DNA of 64,000 bases from Butyrivibrio sp. AC2005 (GTDB taxonomy: Bacteria > Bacillota > Clostridia > Lachnospirales > Lachnospiraceae), in NCBI RefSeq assembly GCF_000424145.1, contig NZ_AUJI01000009.1:282336-346335 (forward strand). Reading direction: 5' to 3'. The translations under genes and the position numbers were made by a program. Shown here in pieces: positions 33,070 through 40,924 of this stretch (positions are counted from its first letter, which is position 1; each line of letters starts with the position of its first letter). The notes under the pieces are model-generated. The model was not told the origin of the DNA and ran no database searches. It was given only the letters and a program-made list of their open reading frames with translations.

Positions 33070-33648
33070 ATGAACAAGAATGAGAGCAAGTATTTTAAGT
33101 CAGCGGAAAAAATGCATACAGCGTTACTGACACTTCTTGACAGTAAAGATTTTGAACTTATTTCTGTTAAGGAGATATGTGAAACCGCTGGCGTTAACAG
33201 ATCCACCTTTTATCTTCACTATGATAATGTAAATGATCTTCTGCATGAAACGGTGGAAGCTGTATATAAAGATTTCTTTGGGCGCTTTGGTGCTGTGGGG
33301 CCGGGAGCACTTGATGTTGATGAAAAAAATGAGGATGAGCTATTTCTTGTAACCCCCAAGTATCTGATGCCATATCTGGATTTTGTGGAAGAGAATCGCA
33401 AGCTCTTTTACCTGATGTATGAAAAGAATGAGATGATGGGCGCTGAAAAGACCTATGAAACATGGTTTAAAACTATATTTGGCCCCATTCTTACAAGGTT
33501 TGGAGTTCCCCAAAAAGAACAGCCACTTATCATGGTCTTTTATCTTAAGGGCATTATCGGAGTTGTCACTGAGTGGGTACGAGGTGGATGCACCGAGTCA
33601 AAAGATGAGATCATAAGCGTCATACAGAAGTGTATCATCAAGCCATAA
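33070..33648 (+). CDS. TetR/AcrR family transcriptional regulator
   Basis: A 192-residue TetR-type regulator. The N-terminal helix-turn-helix is ISVKEICETAGVNRSTFYLH followed by YDNVNDLLHE; the C-terminal ligand domain is all-helical with a TetR_C_7-like end (FYLKGIIGVVTEWVRGGCTE). AGGAG lies upstream of ATG 33070. Two palindromic operators and a promoter lie between it and the downstream SDR operon. Confidence 0.9.
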   Translation: MNKNESKYFKSAEKMHTALLTLLDSKDFELISVKEICETAGVNRSTFYLHYDNVNDLLHETVEAVYKDFFGRFGAVGPGALDVDEKNEDELFLVTPKYLMPYLDFVEENRKLFYLMYEKNEMMGAEKTYETWFKTIFGPILTRFGVPQKEQPLIMVFYLKGIIGVVTEWVRGGCTESKDEIISVIQKCIIKP

Positions 33649-33680
33649 CGCAGTAAAAACACTATATCGAATTTACAAAT

Positions 33681-33777
33681 CAACACTTTTTACAAAACGT
33701 GTCGGGACCTGTACTCCCGAAATCAACACATTTTGCAAAAAGTGTTGTTCTTTTTTGTGTGCTCATTTTCCTATAAT
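33681..33777 (+). promoter_or_regulatory. Twin TetR-type operators and promoter
   Basis: Two related 24-bp palindromes with CAACAC...GTGT(T/C)G ends lie at 33681-33704 and 33724-33747, with centres 43 bp (about four helical turns) apart. Between them is a short hairpin (CGGGA/TCCCG). A TATAAT at 33772-33777 marks the promoter of the operon at 33838; its -35 box is poor. Confidence 0.7.
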
Positions 33778-33837
33778 GACTTCAAGCTCAAAGCAAAGAG
33801 CAAAAAAACAAATTGAGAACAAGAAAGGAAAAGATAA

Positions 33838-34857
33838 ATGAGCAAAACAAATAAGATGTATCTGGTAACAGGAGCAGCAGGATTTCTTGGAAGCACAGTC
33901 TGCAGAAAGCTTGTTGAAAGAAATGAAAAAGTAAGGGCGTTTGTCCTTGAAGGCGACAAGTCAGCAAAATATCTTCCTGAGGAAGTTGAAATAGCATACG
34001 GCGATCTTTGTAACAAAGATGACCTGGAAAGATTCTTTGAGACACCTGAAGATACGGAAGTAATTGTGCTTCATATAGCGAGCATCGTAACAGTAAATCC
34101 TGATTATAGTCAGAAGGTTATGGATGTAAATGTCGGAGGAACAGAAAACATCATAGAGATGTGCAAAGAGCACAAAGTATCAAAGCTTGTCTATTGCTCA
34201 TCAACAGGAGCAATACCTGAGGAAGAAAAAGGAACCATAAGAGAGTGCGAAGGATCTATTCCCCTTGATCCTGAGAGAATCAAAGGCTGCTACTCATTGT
34301 CAAAGGCTATGGCAACAAACGTGGTGCTCAAAGCTGCAAAGGAAGGCCTTAACGCCTGTGTGGTACACCCGTCAGGAATCCTTGGACCTGAGGATTTTGC
34401 AATGGGCGAGACCACCAAGACTTTAGTTGACATCATCAATGGCGAGATGCCTGCAGGAATCGATGGAAGCTTTAATCTGTGTGATGTAAGAGATTTGGCT
34501 GACGGACTCATTGGAGCAGCGGATAAGGGAAAAAGCGGAGAGTGCTACATTCTTGGGAATGAGCCTGTCAGCTTTAAGGATTTTACAAAGCTTGTTTCAG
34601 AGGAGAGCGGTTGCAAGCAGATGAAGTTCTTTTTACCAATATCAGTAGCAAACCTGATTGCCGGGGTACTTGAGAAAAAGGCTAAGAAGACTGGAGAAAA
34701 GCCTCTTATGACAACATTCTCCGTTTACAACCTTGCAAGAAACAACCGATTTGATTCAAGTAAAGCAAGTAAGGATCTGGGTTATACCACAAGGTCATAT
34801 AGAGAGACCATACGTGACGAGATCAGATGGCTCAAAGAAACAGGAAAGATCGCATAA
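33838..34857 (+). CDS. NAD-dependent epimerase/dehydratase (extended SDR)
   Basis: A 339-residue extended short-chain dehydrogenase. The Rossmann motif TGAAGFLG is near residue 11, with the catalytic triad as CSSTGA (Ser) and YSLSKAMA (YxxxK). Late region: FNLCDVRDLADGLIGAADKG. Resembles dihydroflavonol-reductase-like SDRs rather than sugar-nucleotide epimerases. AAAGGAAAAG precedes the ATG. First gene of the TetR-controlled operon. Confidence 0.88.
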   Translation: MSKTNKMYLVTGAAGFLGSTVCRKLVERNEKVRAFVLEGDKSAKYLPEEVEIAYGDLCNKDDLERFFETPEDTEVIVLHIASIVTVNPDYSQKVMDVNVGGTENIIEMCKEHKVSKLVYCSSTGAIPEEEKGTIRECEGSIPLDPERIKGCYSLSKAMATNVVLKAAKEGLNACVVHPSGILGPEDFAMGETTKTLVDIINGEMPAGIDGSFNLCDVRDLADGLIGAADKGKSGECYILGNEPVSFKDFTKLVSEESGCKQMKFFLPISVANLIAGVLEKKAKKTGEKPLMTTFSVYNLARNNRFDSSKASKDLGYTTRSYRETIRDEIRWLKETGKIA

Positions 34858-34893
34858 AAAGGACATTCAAGAGAAAAGAAGGAGAAGAATACG

Positions 34894-35253
34894 ATGAACG
34901 ATTTAGATAAGGTTTATGCAGAAAGTGTTGCAAAGGATTACATGCCAAAGGAAACAAATAAGGTAAGGCAGCTTAAAAAGCTTGATGAAAGAGCAAAGCT
35001 TCCGGCTTTCATTTCGGCAATGACACTGGGGATCATAGGAACTCTGATTTTTGGCACAGGAATGTGCTTTGGGCTGGGCGTCTTTGGAACAGGAGCAGTT
35101 TTCATGATCGTCGGAGTACTGCTGGGACTGGCAGGTGCTGCAATCTGCATCACTAACTATCCTTTATACAAGAAGCTTCTGAAAAAGGGCAAGGAAAAAT
35201 ATGCCTTTGAAATTCTGGAACTTGCCAAAGAGATAACAGGAGAAGCACAATGA
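34894..35253 (+). CDS. Small integral membrane protein
   Basis: A 119-residue protein with two to three membrane helices (about 37-58, 63-88) containing Gly-rich segments (LGVFGTGAVFMIVGVLLGLA) flanked by charged cytoplasmic ends. AAGGAG precedes the ATG. Its stop overlaps the start of the next gene. Family function unknown; it probably works with its operon partners. Confidence 0.7.
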   Translation: MNDLDKVYAESVAKDYMPKETNKVRQLKKLDERAKLPAFISAMTLGIIGTLIFGTGMCFGLGVFGTGAVFMIVGVLLGLAGAAICITNYPLYKKLLKKGKEKYAFEILELAKEITGEAQ

Positions 35254-36341
35254 CTGAAAATAAGAATGTAGAAACAATACTTAAGAATGGTGACAAGGCT
35301 TTGTCTGGAATGCCTTGTAAAAAGAAGTACGAGCTAAATGGAAAAAGCATGAAGATTGAAGGCCTGTCCGACAAGGGATATAAGCTTCCTGAAACAAAGA
35401 ATAAAGATGATCATAGGCGTTATGAGATCAGTTTTTCACAGAAGCAGTTTATGGATGCCTGCAAGAGCATCGGCGCATCTCCGATCACATATCTGAGCAT
35501 ACTGATGAGCAGAGGGATAAAAGAGATTTCTTTAGACTGTGATAAGACTATAGTAAGTAATTTCCCTATGGACGCAAGACATATATTAGGTTGTGATGAC
35601 ACCTTCAAAAACTGTGTTAAGAGTATGACTCTGCCTTACGGAAGAGAAGAGGAGAACCTTTCAGACAGTGAAATAGCTGCGAAATATAAAAGGCTTCTCA
35701 ATGCTCAGAAAGAGCATGATCACTGTGCAAAGGAATTTAATAATATCAATATGCTTCTGAGTGTCATAGGACATTTTCATTCATTTGCAGGAAGACAGAA
35801 ACTCCTTGGATTCATGGAAAATCTTGCGCTGGACACTTATCTTATAAGTTACATAGGTCAGTTTGATATGCCGGGTGAACTTGTGGATGAGGTACACCTG
35901 TATTCAAACTGTTCAAGCGGTCTTGTGCTCAATATGACATGTCAGAGTGGGAAATTTATCATTGATCTGACACAGGATTTTTCGACTGACAAATATGTAA
36001 ATGCACTTAGGAAGCAGTTTGAAAAGGCAGGAATAGATCTGGTAGTATCTGATGAGATCATATTTGAAACGCCATTTGATGAACTCTCAGAAATCATAAC
36101 ATCACCGGCAGACACTGGGGAACAGGTAAGAGACTGGCTTGATAAGTTTGTTGCTGCTGCAAAGGCCTCATCGCAGGCTGCAAAGGAACGTGCAGAAGCT
36201 GCCAGAAATATGAGCCCTCAGATTACTGCGCTATATTATGATGCTGCATCAGGTACAATGAAGAGCTTTGATCCAACTAAGAATACTCAGGAAGAGATGC
36301 AGAAACTAGTGGAAAATGCCCCCTCATTATTTATTTCGTAA
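35250..36341 (+). CDS. Acyltransferase-like protein (condensation-domain C-terminal half)
   Basis: A 363-residue protein resembling the C-terminal half of condensation/alcohol-acetyltransferase-fold enzymes (for example FPMDARHILGCDDTFKNCVK and CSSGLVLNMTCQSGKFIIDL). The N-terminal half with the catalytic HHxxxD motif is missing; in its place are about 60 polar residues. It may therefore be non-catalytic or a remodelled protein. Overlaps the upstream membrane protein gene by 4 bp. Confidence 0.55.
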   Translation: MTENKNVETILKNGDKALSGMPCKKKYELNGKSMKIEGLSDKGYKLPETKNKDDHRRYEISFSQKQFMDACKSIGASPITYLSILMSRGIKEISLDCDKTIVSNFPMDARHILGCDDTFKNCVKSMTLPYGREEENLSDSEIAAKYKRLLNAQKEHDHCAKEFNNINMLLSVIGHFHSFAGRQKLLGFMENLALDTYLISYIGQFDMPGELVDEVHLYSNCSSGLVLNMTCQSGKFIIDLTQDFSTDKYVNALRKQFEKAGIDLVVSDEIIFETPFDELSEIITSPADTGEQVRDWLDKFVAAAKASSQAAKERAEAARNMSPQITALYYDAASGTMKSFDPTKNTQEEMQKLVENAPSLFIS

Positions 36342-36375
36342 ATATTCAATAAAATAAATTCAGGAGGATATATAA

Positions 36376-36645
36376 ATGAGCGATGTCCTTTTATCTGCGA
36401 TTTCGGGAACAGGGTGAAATTTGGAAAGGGCGTTTTCATAAATCATTCAGCAATACTGTCTGCATCCGGCGGTATTGAATTCGAAGACGGATCCATGGCG
36501 GCCCCCGGGCTTCGGATCGCAACTATTAATCATGATATGAATGAACGTCATGCGATCTATACCTACGGTAAAGTTACCATTAAGAAGAATGCCTGGATCG
36601 GGATGAATGTGACCATCTGCCCGGGCGTGACCATCGGTGACCTTG
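36376..36645 (+). pseudogene. Fragment of a sugar O-acetyltransferase
   Basis: A good ribosome binding site (AGGAGG) leads to ATG 36376, but this frame stops after 13 codons. From 36414 another frame encodes beta-helix repeats of a Mac-type acetyltransferase (FGKGVFINHSAILSASGGIE, INHDMNERHAIYTYGKVTIK, AWIGMNVTICPGVTIGD), and the similarity ends near 36640 where the antisense AraC gene begins. Both ends are therefore lost. Confidence 0.65.
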
Positions 36646-36648
36646 TTC

Positions 36649-37551
36649 TTAATTATTACGGTATTCACGAGGTGAACAGTGGAACAGTTCCTTAAATGAT
36701 TTAGAGAAATAACTGTTGTTATCAAATCCACATAACTCATAAATTGTTTGAACTGAGTAAGTGCTGCTTTTAAGCATATATGCCGCATTTTGCAATCTGA
36801 AATTCTTAAGATATTTAATTGGTGAAATATTGATAATTGACTTAAAGCACCTAAGAACTTCACTTTTACTAACATTTGCAGCATTAGCCAGGTCATCTAA
36901 CGTTATATTTTTAGAATAGTTTGAATGGATGTAGTTTAGGATTATCTGTACGCGCTCCTCTAACAGTGGATTTACTGTGTGGGTAAGCATACTTTCTGTT
37001 AGATTCATATGATTTAGTACAGCAAAAAAATCAGATAATTCATTTCTGACTGATATCTCGTAATCCTCTGGTTCATGATTTATTATTTCCCATACGGTTT
37101 TGATAATATTGTCCAATTTGCTAAAGAATATGGAATCTGACTTCAGTATAAAATCTCTAATACTTGCGCTATGGATGATAGGATGTAAATACTTTTTATA
37201 ATAAATACTTTCTGTATTGCTGCTTATAACAGAGCTGTCAAATATGACAGATTTAAAAATTGCTGCATTGACGGGGGTATGATTACGCATGGAATGCAAA
37301 ACATTGGTATTTATGAAAAATAAGTCTCCTTCTGAAAGTATATATTTTCTGTTACCGCATTCTAAAAGAATAACGCCCTTTTCGACATGGCCTATCTCAA
37401 TTTCAGCGTGCCAGTGCCAGTTGACAAAATCTTCGGTGATATCATCTCTATATATGGCAACTGGAAACTCTACAGTTCCATGGGTTCCAGTTTCATCTAT
37501 ATTGAATGGAGTTGCTTGTTTTGATAATGATATACATGATGAGAGTGCCAT
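36649..37551 (-). CDS. AraC family transcriptional regulator with cupin domain
   Basis: A 300-residue regulator. The N-terminal cupin sensor includes DFVNWHWHAEIEIGHVEKGV; the C-terminal AraC domain has both helix-turn-helix units (LDDLANAANVSKSEVLRCFK and SVQTIYELCGFDNNSYFSKS) and ends CSPREYRNN. It is divergent from the DUF1349/MFS genes at 37685, probably an inducible carbohydrate locus. Confidence 0.9.
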   Translation of the reverse strand: MALSSCISLSKQATPFNIDETGTHGTVEFPVAIYRDDITEDFVNWHWHAEIEIGHVEKGVILLECGNRKYILSEGDLFFINTNVLHSMRNHTPVNAAIFKSVIFDSSVISSNTESIYYKKYLHPIIHSASIRDFILKSDSIFFSKLDNIIKTVWEIINHEPEDYEISVRNELSDFFAVLNHMNLTESMLTHTVNPLLEERVQIILNYIHSNYSKNITLDDLANAANVSKSEVLRCFKSIINISPIKYLKNFRLQNAAYMLKSSTYSVQTIYELCGFDNNSYFSKSFKELFHCSPREYRNN

Positions 37552-37684
37552 AATTATTCCTTTTGGAGATATAGTTATACTATTTGACCATTTTATTCCT
37601 TTTATTATATTAACAATACGATATAATTACAATAATTTCTTTCGACTAACAAAAAGCACTAACAAAAAGAGGAGGCTGTAGATT

Positions 37685-38283
37685 ATGTTTGATAATTTTA
37701 AATGGATCAATAAAGGTGAGATAAAAATTGAAGAGAATAAGGTTACAATAAAAGCACCGGCTTTGACAGATTTCTTCTGTGGTGGAAGTACAACAAGTGA
37801 AGAAGGAATTCTTCCTGAATCACTTTGTAATGCTCCATATTTCTACACAGATGTTAAGGGCGACTTCGTTCTTAATGTAAAGGTATCTCATGATTTTAAG
37901 GAAACTTATGATTCTGCATCTGTAATGGTTATGCAGGATATGGACAACTGGGCTAAATGCTGTTTTGAACTTACTGACTTTGGAACACACGCTGCTGTAG
38001 TGTTGTAACTAAAGATGGTGAATCCGATGATGCTAATGGATGCGATATTGAAGGACAGAATTTTGCATATCTTAGAGTTTGTCGCGTGGGCAGAGCATTT
38101 TCTTTTCATTACTCCCTGGATGGAGTGCATTTCCACATGACAAGATATTTCTTAATGAAAGATGCTGAGTCTGTGAAAGTAGGTTTACTTGCTCAGGCAC
38201 CTACAGGCCAAGGTGGAGACAGAATATACGAGAATCTTTCTATTGAAAGCAAAACGGTAAAAAATATCAGGGCCGGGGAATAA
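37685..38283 (+). pseudogene. DUF1349-family protein, frameshifted
   Basis: The frame from ATG 37685 (MFDNFKWINKGEIKIEENKV) runs to a stop at 38008 after THAAVVL. The family sequence continues at once in another frame as VVTKDGESDDANGCDIEGQN, then GRAFSFHYSLDGVHFHMTRY, to 38283. A short deletion near 38000 probably caused this. DUF1349 proteins have a concanavalin-like fold and accompany sugar regulators and transporters. Restoring one frame would give about 198 residues, the normal length. Confidence 0.75.
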
Positions 38284-38285
38284 AA

Positions 38286-39467
38286 ATGGAAGTAGAAAAG
38301 AATTATAAAAAAACACAGCTTGCATGCTATCTGGGATTTGTAACACAGGCCATCTGCGCTAATTTTGTACCGCTATTGTTTATAACATTTCATAATACAT
38401 ACAATATATCATTTGGAAAGCTGGCCGCTATTTCAACAGTATTCTTTGTTACACAGCTTGTAGTTGATTTTTTATGTGCAGGTATAGTAGATAAACTGGG
38501 TTACAGAGTATGCGTAATAGCTGCAGAGATTACATCAGGATTAGGACTTGCAGGACTTGCTGTATTACCTGACTTATTGTCAGTACCATTTTGGGGAATC
38601 CTTGTGTGTGTATTTATATATGCTGTTGGAAGTGGATTGACAGAAGTGCTGGTAAGTCCAATTGTAGAAGCATGTCCATTTGAAAATAAGGATACAATGA
38701 TGAGTCTTCTCCATTCCTTTTATTGCTGGGGATGGGTTGGAGTTGTCTTGGGCTCCACAGCCTTCTTTACGGTTTTTGGTATAGAAAAATGGAGAATAAT
38801 GGCACTTATATGGTCGGTCATTCCGCTTTATAACATTTTCAATTTTGCAACCTGTCCAATTGAACCACTGGTAGAAGATGGTAAGAGCATGACAATGCCC
38901 CAACTGTTGAAAACAAAAGCATTTTGGATTTTTATTATACTCATGATCTGCGCAGGTTCTTCAGAAATAGCGATGGGACAGTGGGCATCCGCCTATGCTG
39001 AATCAGCACTACATGTTTCCAAAACAGTTGGAGATTTGGCTGGACCCTGCGGATTTGCAGTGTGCATGGGAATCAGTAGACTTCTTTATGGAAAGTTCGG
39101 TGAAAAAGTTGATCTGACAATTTTCATGATGGCATCCGGAGTAATGTGCCTTATGTGTTATCTGGTTGCCGGACTGGCAAATATACCATGGGTTGGATTG
39201 ATTGGATGTGCATTATGCGGATTTTCTGTAGGTATAATGTGGCCAGGTTCAATTAGTATATCATCACAGATACTTCCAACTGGAGGTACAGCAATGTTTG
39301 CACTTCTAGCGCTCGCAGGAGATTTAGGGGGAGCAATGGGCCCTGCTATTATTGGAAGTATATCTGAAAAAGCGGCTAATAATTTGCAGGCAGGAGTATT
39401 GGCAGGGATAGGGTTTCCTATCATTTTAGTAATTTCAGTATTCTATATTCGAAATAAGTATCGATAG
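38286..39467 (+). CDS. Major facilitator superfamily transporter
   Basis: A 393-residue, 12-helix MFS protein, similar to the FucP-like sugar permease branch. It starts MEVEKNYKKTQLACYLGFVT; the loop 2-3 region has GIVDKLGYRVCV, a degenerate DxxGxR motif. It starts 3 bp after the DUF1349 frame. The context (AraC regulator, DUF1349) suggests sugar uptake; the substrate is unknown. Confidence 0.85.
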   Translation: MEVEKNYKKTQLACYLGFVTQAICANFVPLLFITFHNTYNISFGKLAAISTVFFVTQLVVDFLCAGIVDKLGYRVCVIAAEITSGLGLAGLAVLPDLLSVPFWGILVCVFIYAVGSGLTEVLVSPIVEACPFENKDTMMSLLHSFYCWGWVGVVLGSTAFFTVFGIEKWRIMALIWSVIPLYNIFNFATCPIEPLVEDGKSMTMPQLLKTKAFWIFIILMICAGSSEIAMGQWASAYAESALHVSKTVGDLAGPCGFAVCMGISRLLYGKFGEKVDLTIFMMASGVMCLMCYLVAGLANIPWVGLIGCALCGFSVGIMWPGSISISSQILPTGGTAMFALLALAGDLGGAMGPAIIGSISEKAANNLQAGVLAGIGFPIILVISVFYIRNKYR

Positions 39468-39540
39468 ATATTCAAATTGGTGGAAGTAATATAGCAGGCA
39501 ATATCGTCATATTATAAACTTTCGTTGCTAACAGCCTCGC

Positions 39541-39577
39541 ACAGTAGCCCTGAGCTTTCTACCGTACGCAGCAGGTA
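39541..39577 (+). repeat. 37-bp dispersed repeat, copy 2
   Basis: Exact copy of 10558-10594, in the same orientation. It lies in the gap 39468-39720, which has no gene. Confidence 0.7.
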
Positions 39578-39720
39578 GGATTATTGAATTGGCAACGTGA
39601 TAGAAAGCATTCATGGGAGTTTATACTTGATAAGGATGTTGTTCTGGCGGATAAAATTGTCAGATGTCTTTTTTTATTGTTTAAAAACGGATATAGTAGA
39701 AGATAAATATCGTTCTATAG

Positions 39721-39852
39721 AACCTGAAGGGGACGGCTCTTCTTGAAAAGATCCTAGAGGTTGCAGATAAAAGTGGAGCCAGGATGGCGGTGCTTGGGAC
39801 ATAGAGCTACAATTCCAAGGCTATTTCTTTTTACAAGGGAGGTATTATTTGA
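39721..39852 (+). pseudogene. GNAT acetyltransferase C-terminal remnant
   Basis: One frame encodes NLKGTALLEKILEVADKSGA, RMAVLGT, an in-frame TAG, then SYNSKAISFYKGG, which is the typical end of a GNAT domain with one nonsense mutation. The upstream part of the gene is missing. Confidence 0.55.
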
Positions 39853-40505
39853 AAAAAGCAATTCGCAGTATTTTCATTTTTATAACGCTGATTATTGTTG
39901 TGCTGGTGGGACTTTTGATAAAGCTACGGATTCAGACAGAAAGAATTCTAACTGAATATTCGTCTATATATAAAGATGATAAATATAGCACTCCGGTATA
40001 TGTTGATGGAGTAGAGGTAATAATTCAGGATGTTTCCTGTGGTTATGCTTGTATTGAGATGTTTTCTGCATGGAATGAGGGGCATCTGACAGAAGAGGAT
40101 CTGTACAATGAATATGGCAAGGTCATAACCTCAACAGGAGATAAGTTTTGCGAAGAAATGAACAAGCGCTTTCCGGAGTATACTACGTCCATCCATAAAT
40201 ACATGGCAAATACGGAACTGATAGATGTAGCTTATGAAAACCTGGCAAGAGGAATCCCTGTGCCATTTGAGTGGGCAGCTAAGTATGGTGATGTGTGGAC
40301 GCTACATTATTCGTTGCTTATAGGAATGGATATTCCAAATAACAAAATTACTGTAGCCAATCCATATGGCTACATTGAGGAGATATCCATTGAGGAGTTT
40401 TTAAAGCGAACCAGTTTCGAAGCCTATGAGAATATGCCTTTTTATTTTAAATTGGCATTTGCTGTAGGGATGTTTGAGAAAAATACAATCTTTACTGTTT
40501 ACTGA
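39849..40505 (+). CDS. C39-like cysteine peptidase, membrane-anchored
   Basis: A 218-residue protein starting at TTG 39849 after GGGAGG. An N-terminal anchor (about 5-28) precedes a papain-like C39_2 domain: the catalytic Cys is in QDVSCGYACIEMFSAW, the His in VWTLHYSLLIGMD, and the Asn/Asp position in VANPYGYIEEIS. It probably cleaves or binds peptides outside the cell. Last gene before the third rpsI-tail repeat. Confidence 0.7.
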   Translation: MKKAIRSIFIFITLIIVVLVGLLIKLRIQTERILTEYSSIYKDDKYSTPVYVDGVEVIIQDVSCGYACIEMFSAWNEGHLTEEDLYNEYGKVITSTGDKFCEEMNKRFPEYTTSIHKYMANTELIDVAYENLARGIPVPFEWAAKYGDVWTLHYSLLIGMDIPNNKITVANPYGYIEEISIEEFLKRTSFEAYENMPFYFKLAFAVGMFEKNTIFTVY

Positions 40506-40587
40506 TTGAACGATAAAATTTCAGAACCGCTTTTAGTTTGTCAGAGTGACTTAGTTCAACAAATAAGGCACATTCACTTCATTAATC

Positions 40588-40605
40588 GTTCTCAAAGAGA
40601 TAATC
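40588..40605 (+). repeat. rpsI-tail direct repeat, copy 3 (putative att site)
   Basis: Exact 18-bp copy of the rpsI end. Beyond the core, similarity to the sequence after rpsI continues (ATCTGC..C.GCAGA follows in both), so this is probably the original chromosomal flank of rpsI, displaced about 33 kb by the insertions. A terminator follows. Confidence 0.8.
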
Positions 40606-40626
40606 AATCTGCACCGCAGATTTCAT

Positions 40627-40657
40627 AACCCCAGAGTTTATCTGGGGTTCTTTTTTG
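40627..40657 (+). terminator. Rho-independent terminator after third rpsI-tail copy
   Basis: AACCCCAGA (40627-40635) pairs perfectly with TCTGGGGTT (40641-40649), followed by CTTTTTT. I infer it was the ancestral rpsI terminator. Confidence 0.9.
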
Positions 40658-40704
40658 TCCCGAATTGTTTATAAATAATTTATACTTTTTTTGAAAAATG
40701 GGGT

Positions 40705-40730
40705 TAACATTATGATAGCATGTCCGATAT
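40705..40730 (+). promoter_or_regulatory. Sigma-28 (SigD) type promoter for flagellin 1
   Basis: TAAC (40705-40708), 15 bp, then CCGATAT (40724-40730), close to the flagellar sigma consensus TAAA-N15-GCCGATAT. It leaves a leader of about 190 nt. Confidence 0.7.
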
Positions 40731-40882
40731 AATGTATGTAAGAACACAAAGCTCGCTTAATTGTGGCACGGAACACAAGGGAGCGTGCTTGTGATATAGT
40801 AGGATACCAGGGAGAGAGCAGCCTAGGAACTCCGCTCACCGGATATCCGAATCTATGACACACAATTCAAAATTTTTAACTA

Positions 40883-40918
40883 CGGCAAAAGGATTTGCCG
40901 CGTACACAAACAAGGAGG
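40883..40918 (+). promoter_or_regulatory. CsrA-type binding sites in the flagellin 1 leader
   Basis: CGGCAAA (40883-40889) pairs with TTTGCCG (40894-40900) and displays AGGA as a tetraloop. A second GGA lies in the ribosome binding site AAGGAGG (40912-40918). This is the two-site layout by which CsrA represses hag translation in Bacillus subtilis. Confidence 0.6.
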
Positions 40919-40924
40919 TATATT

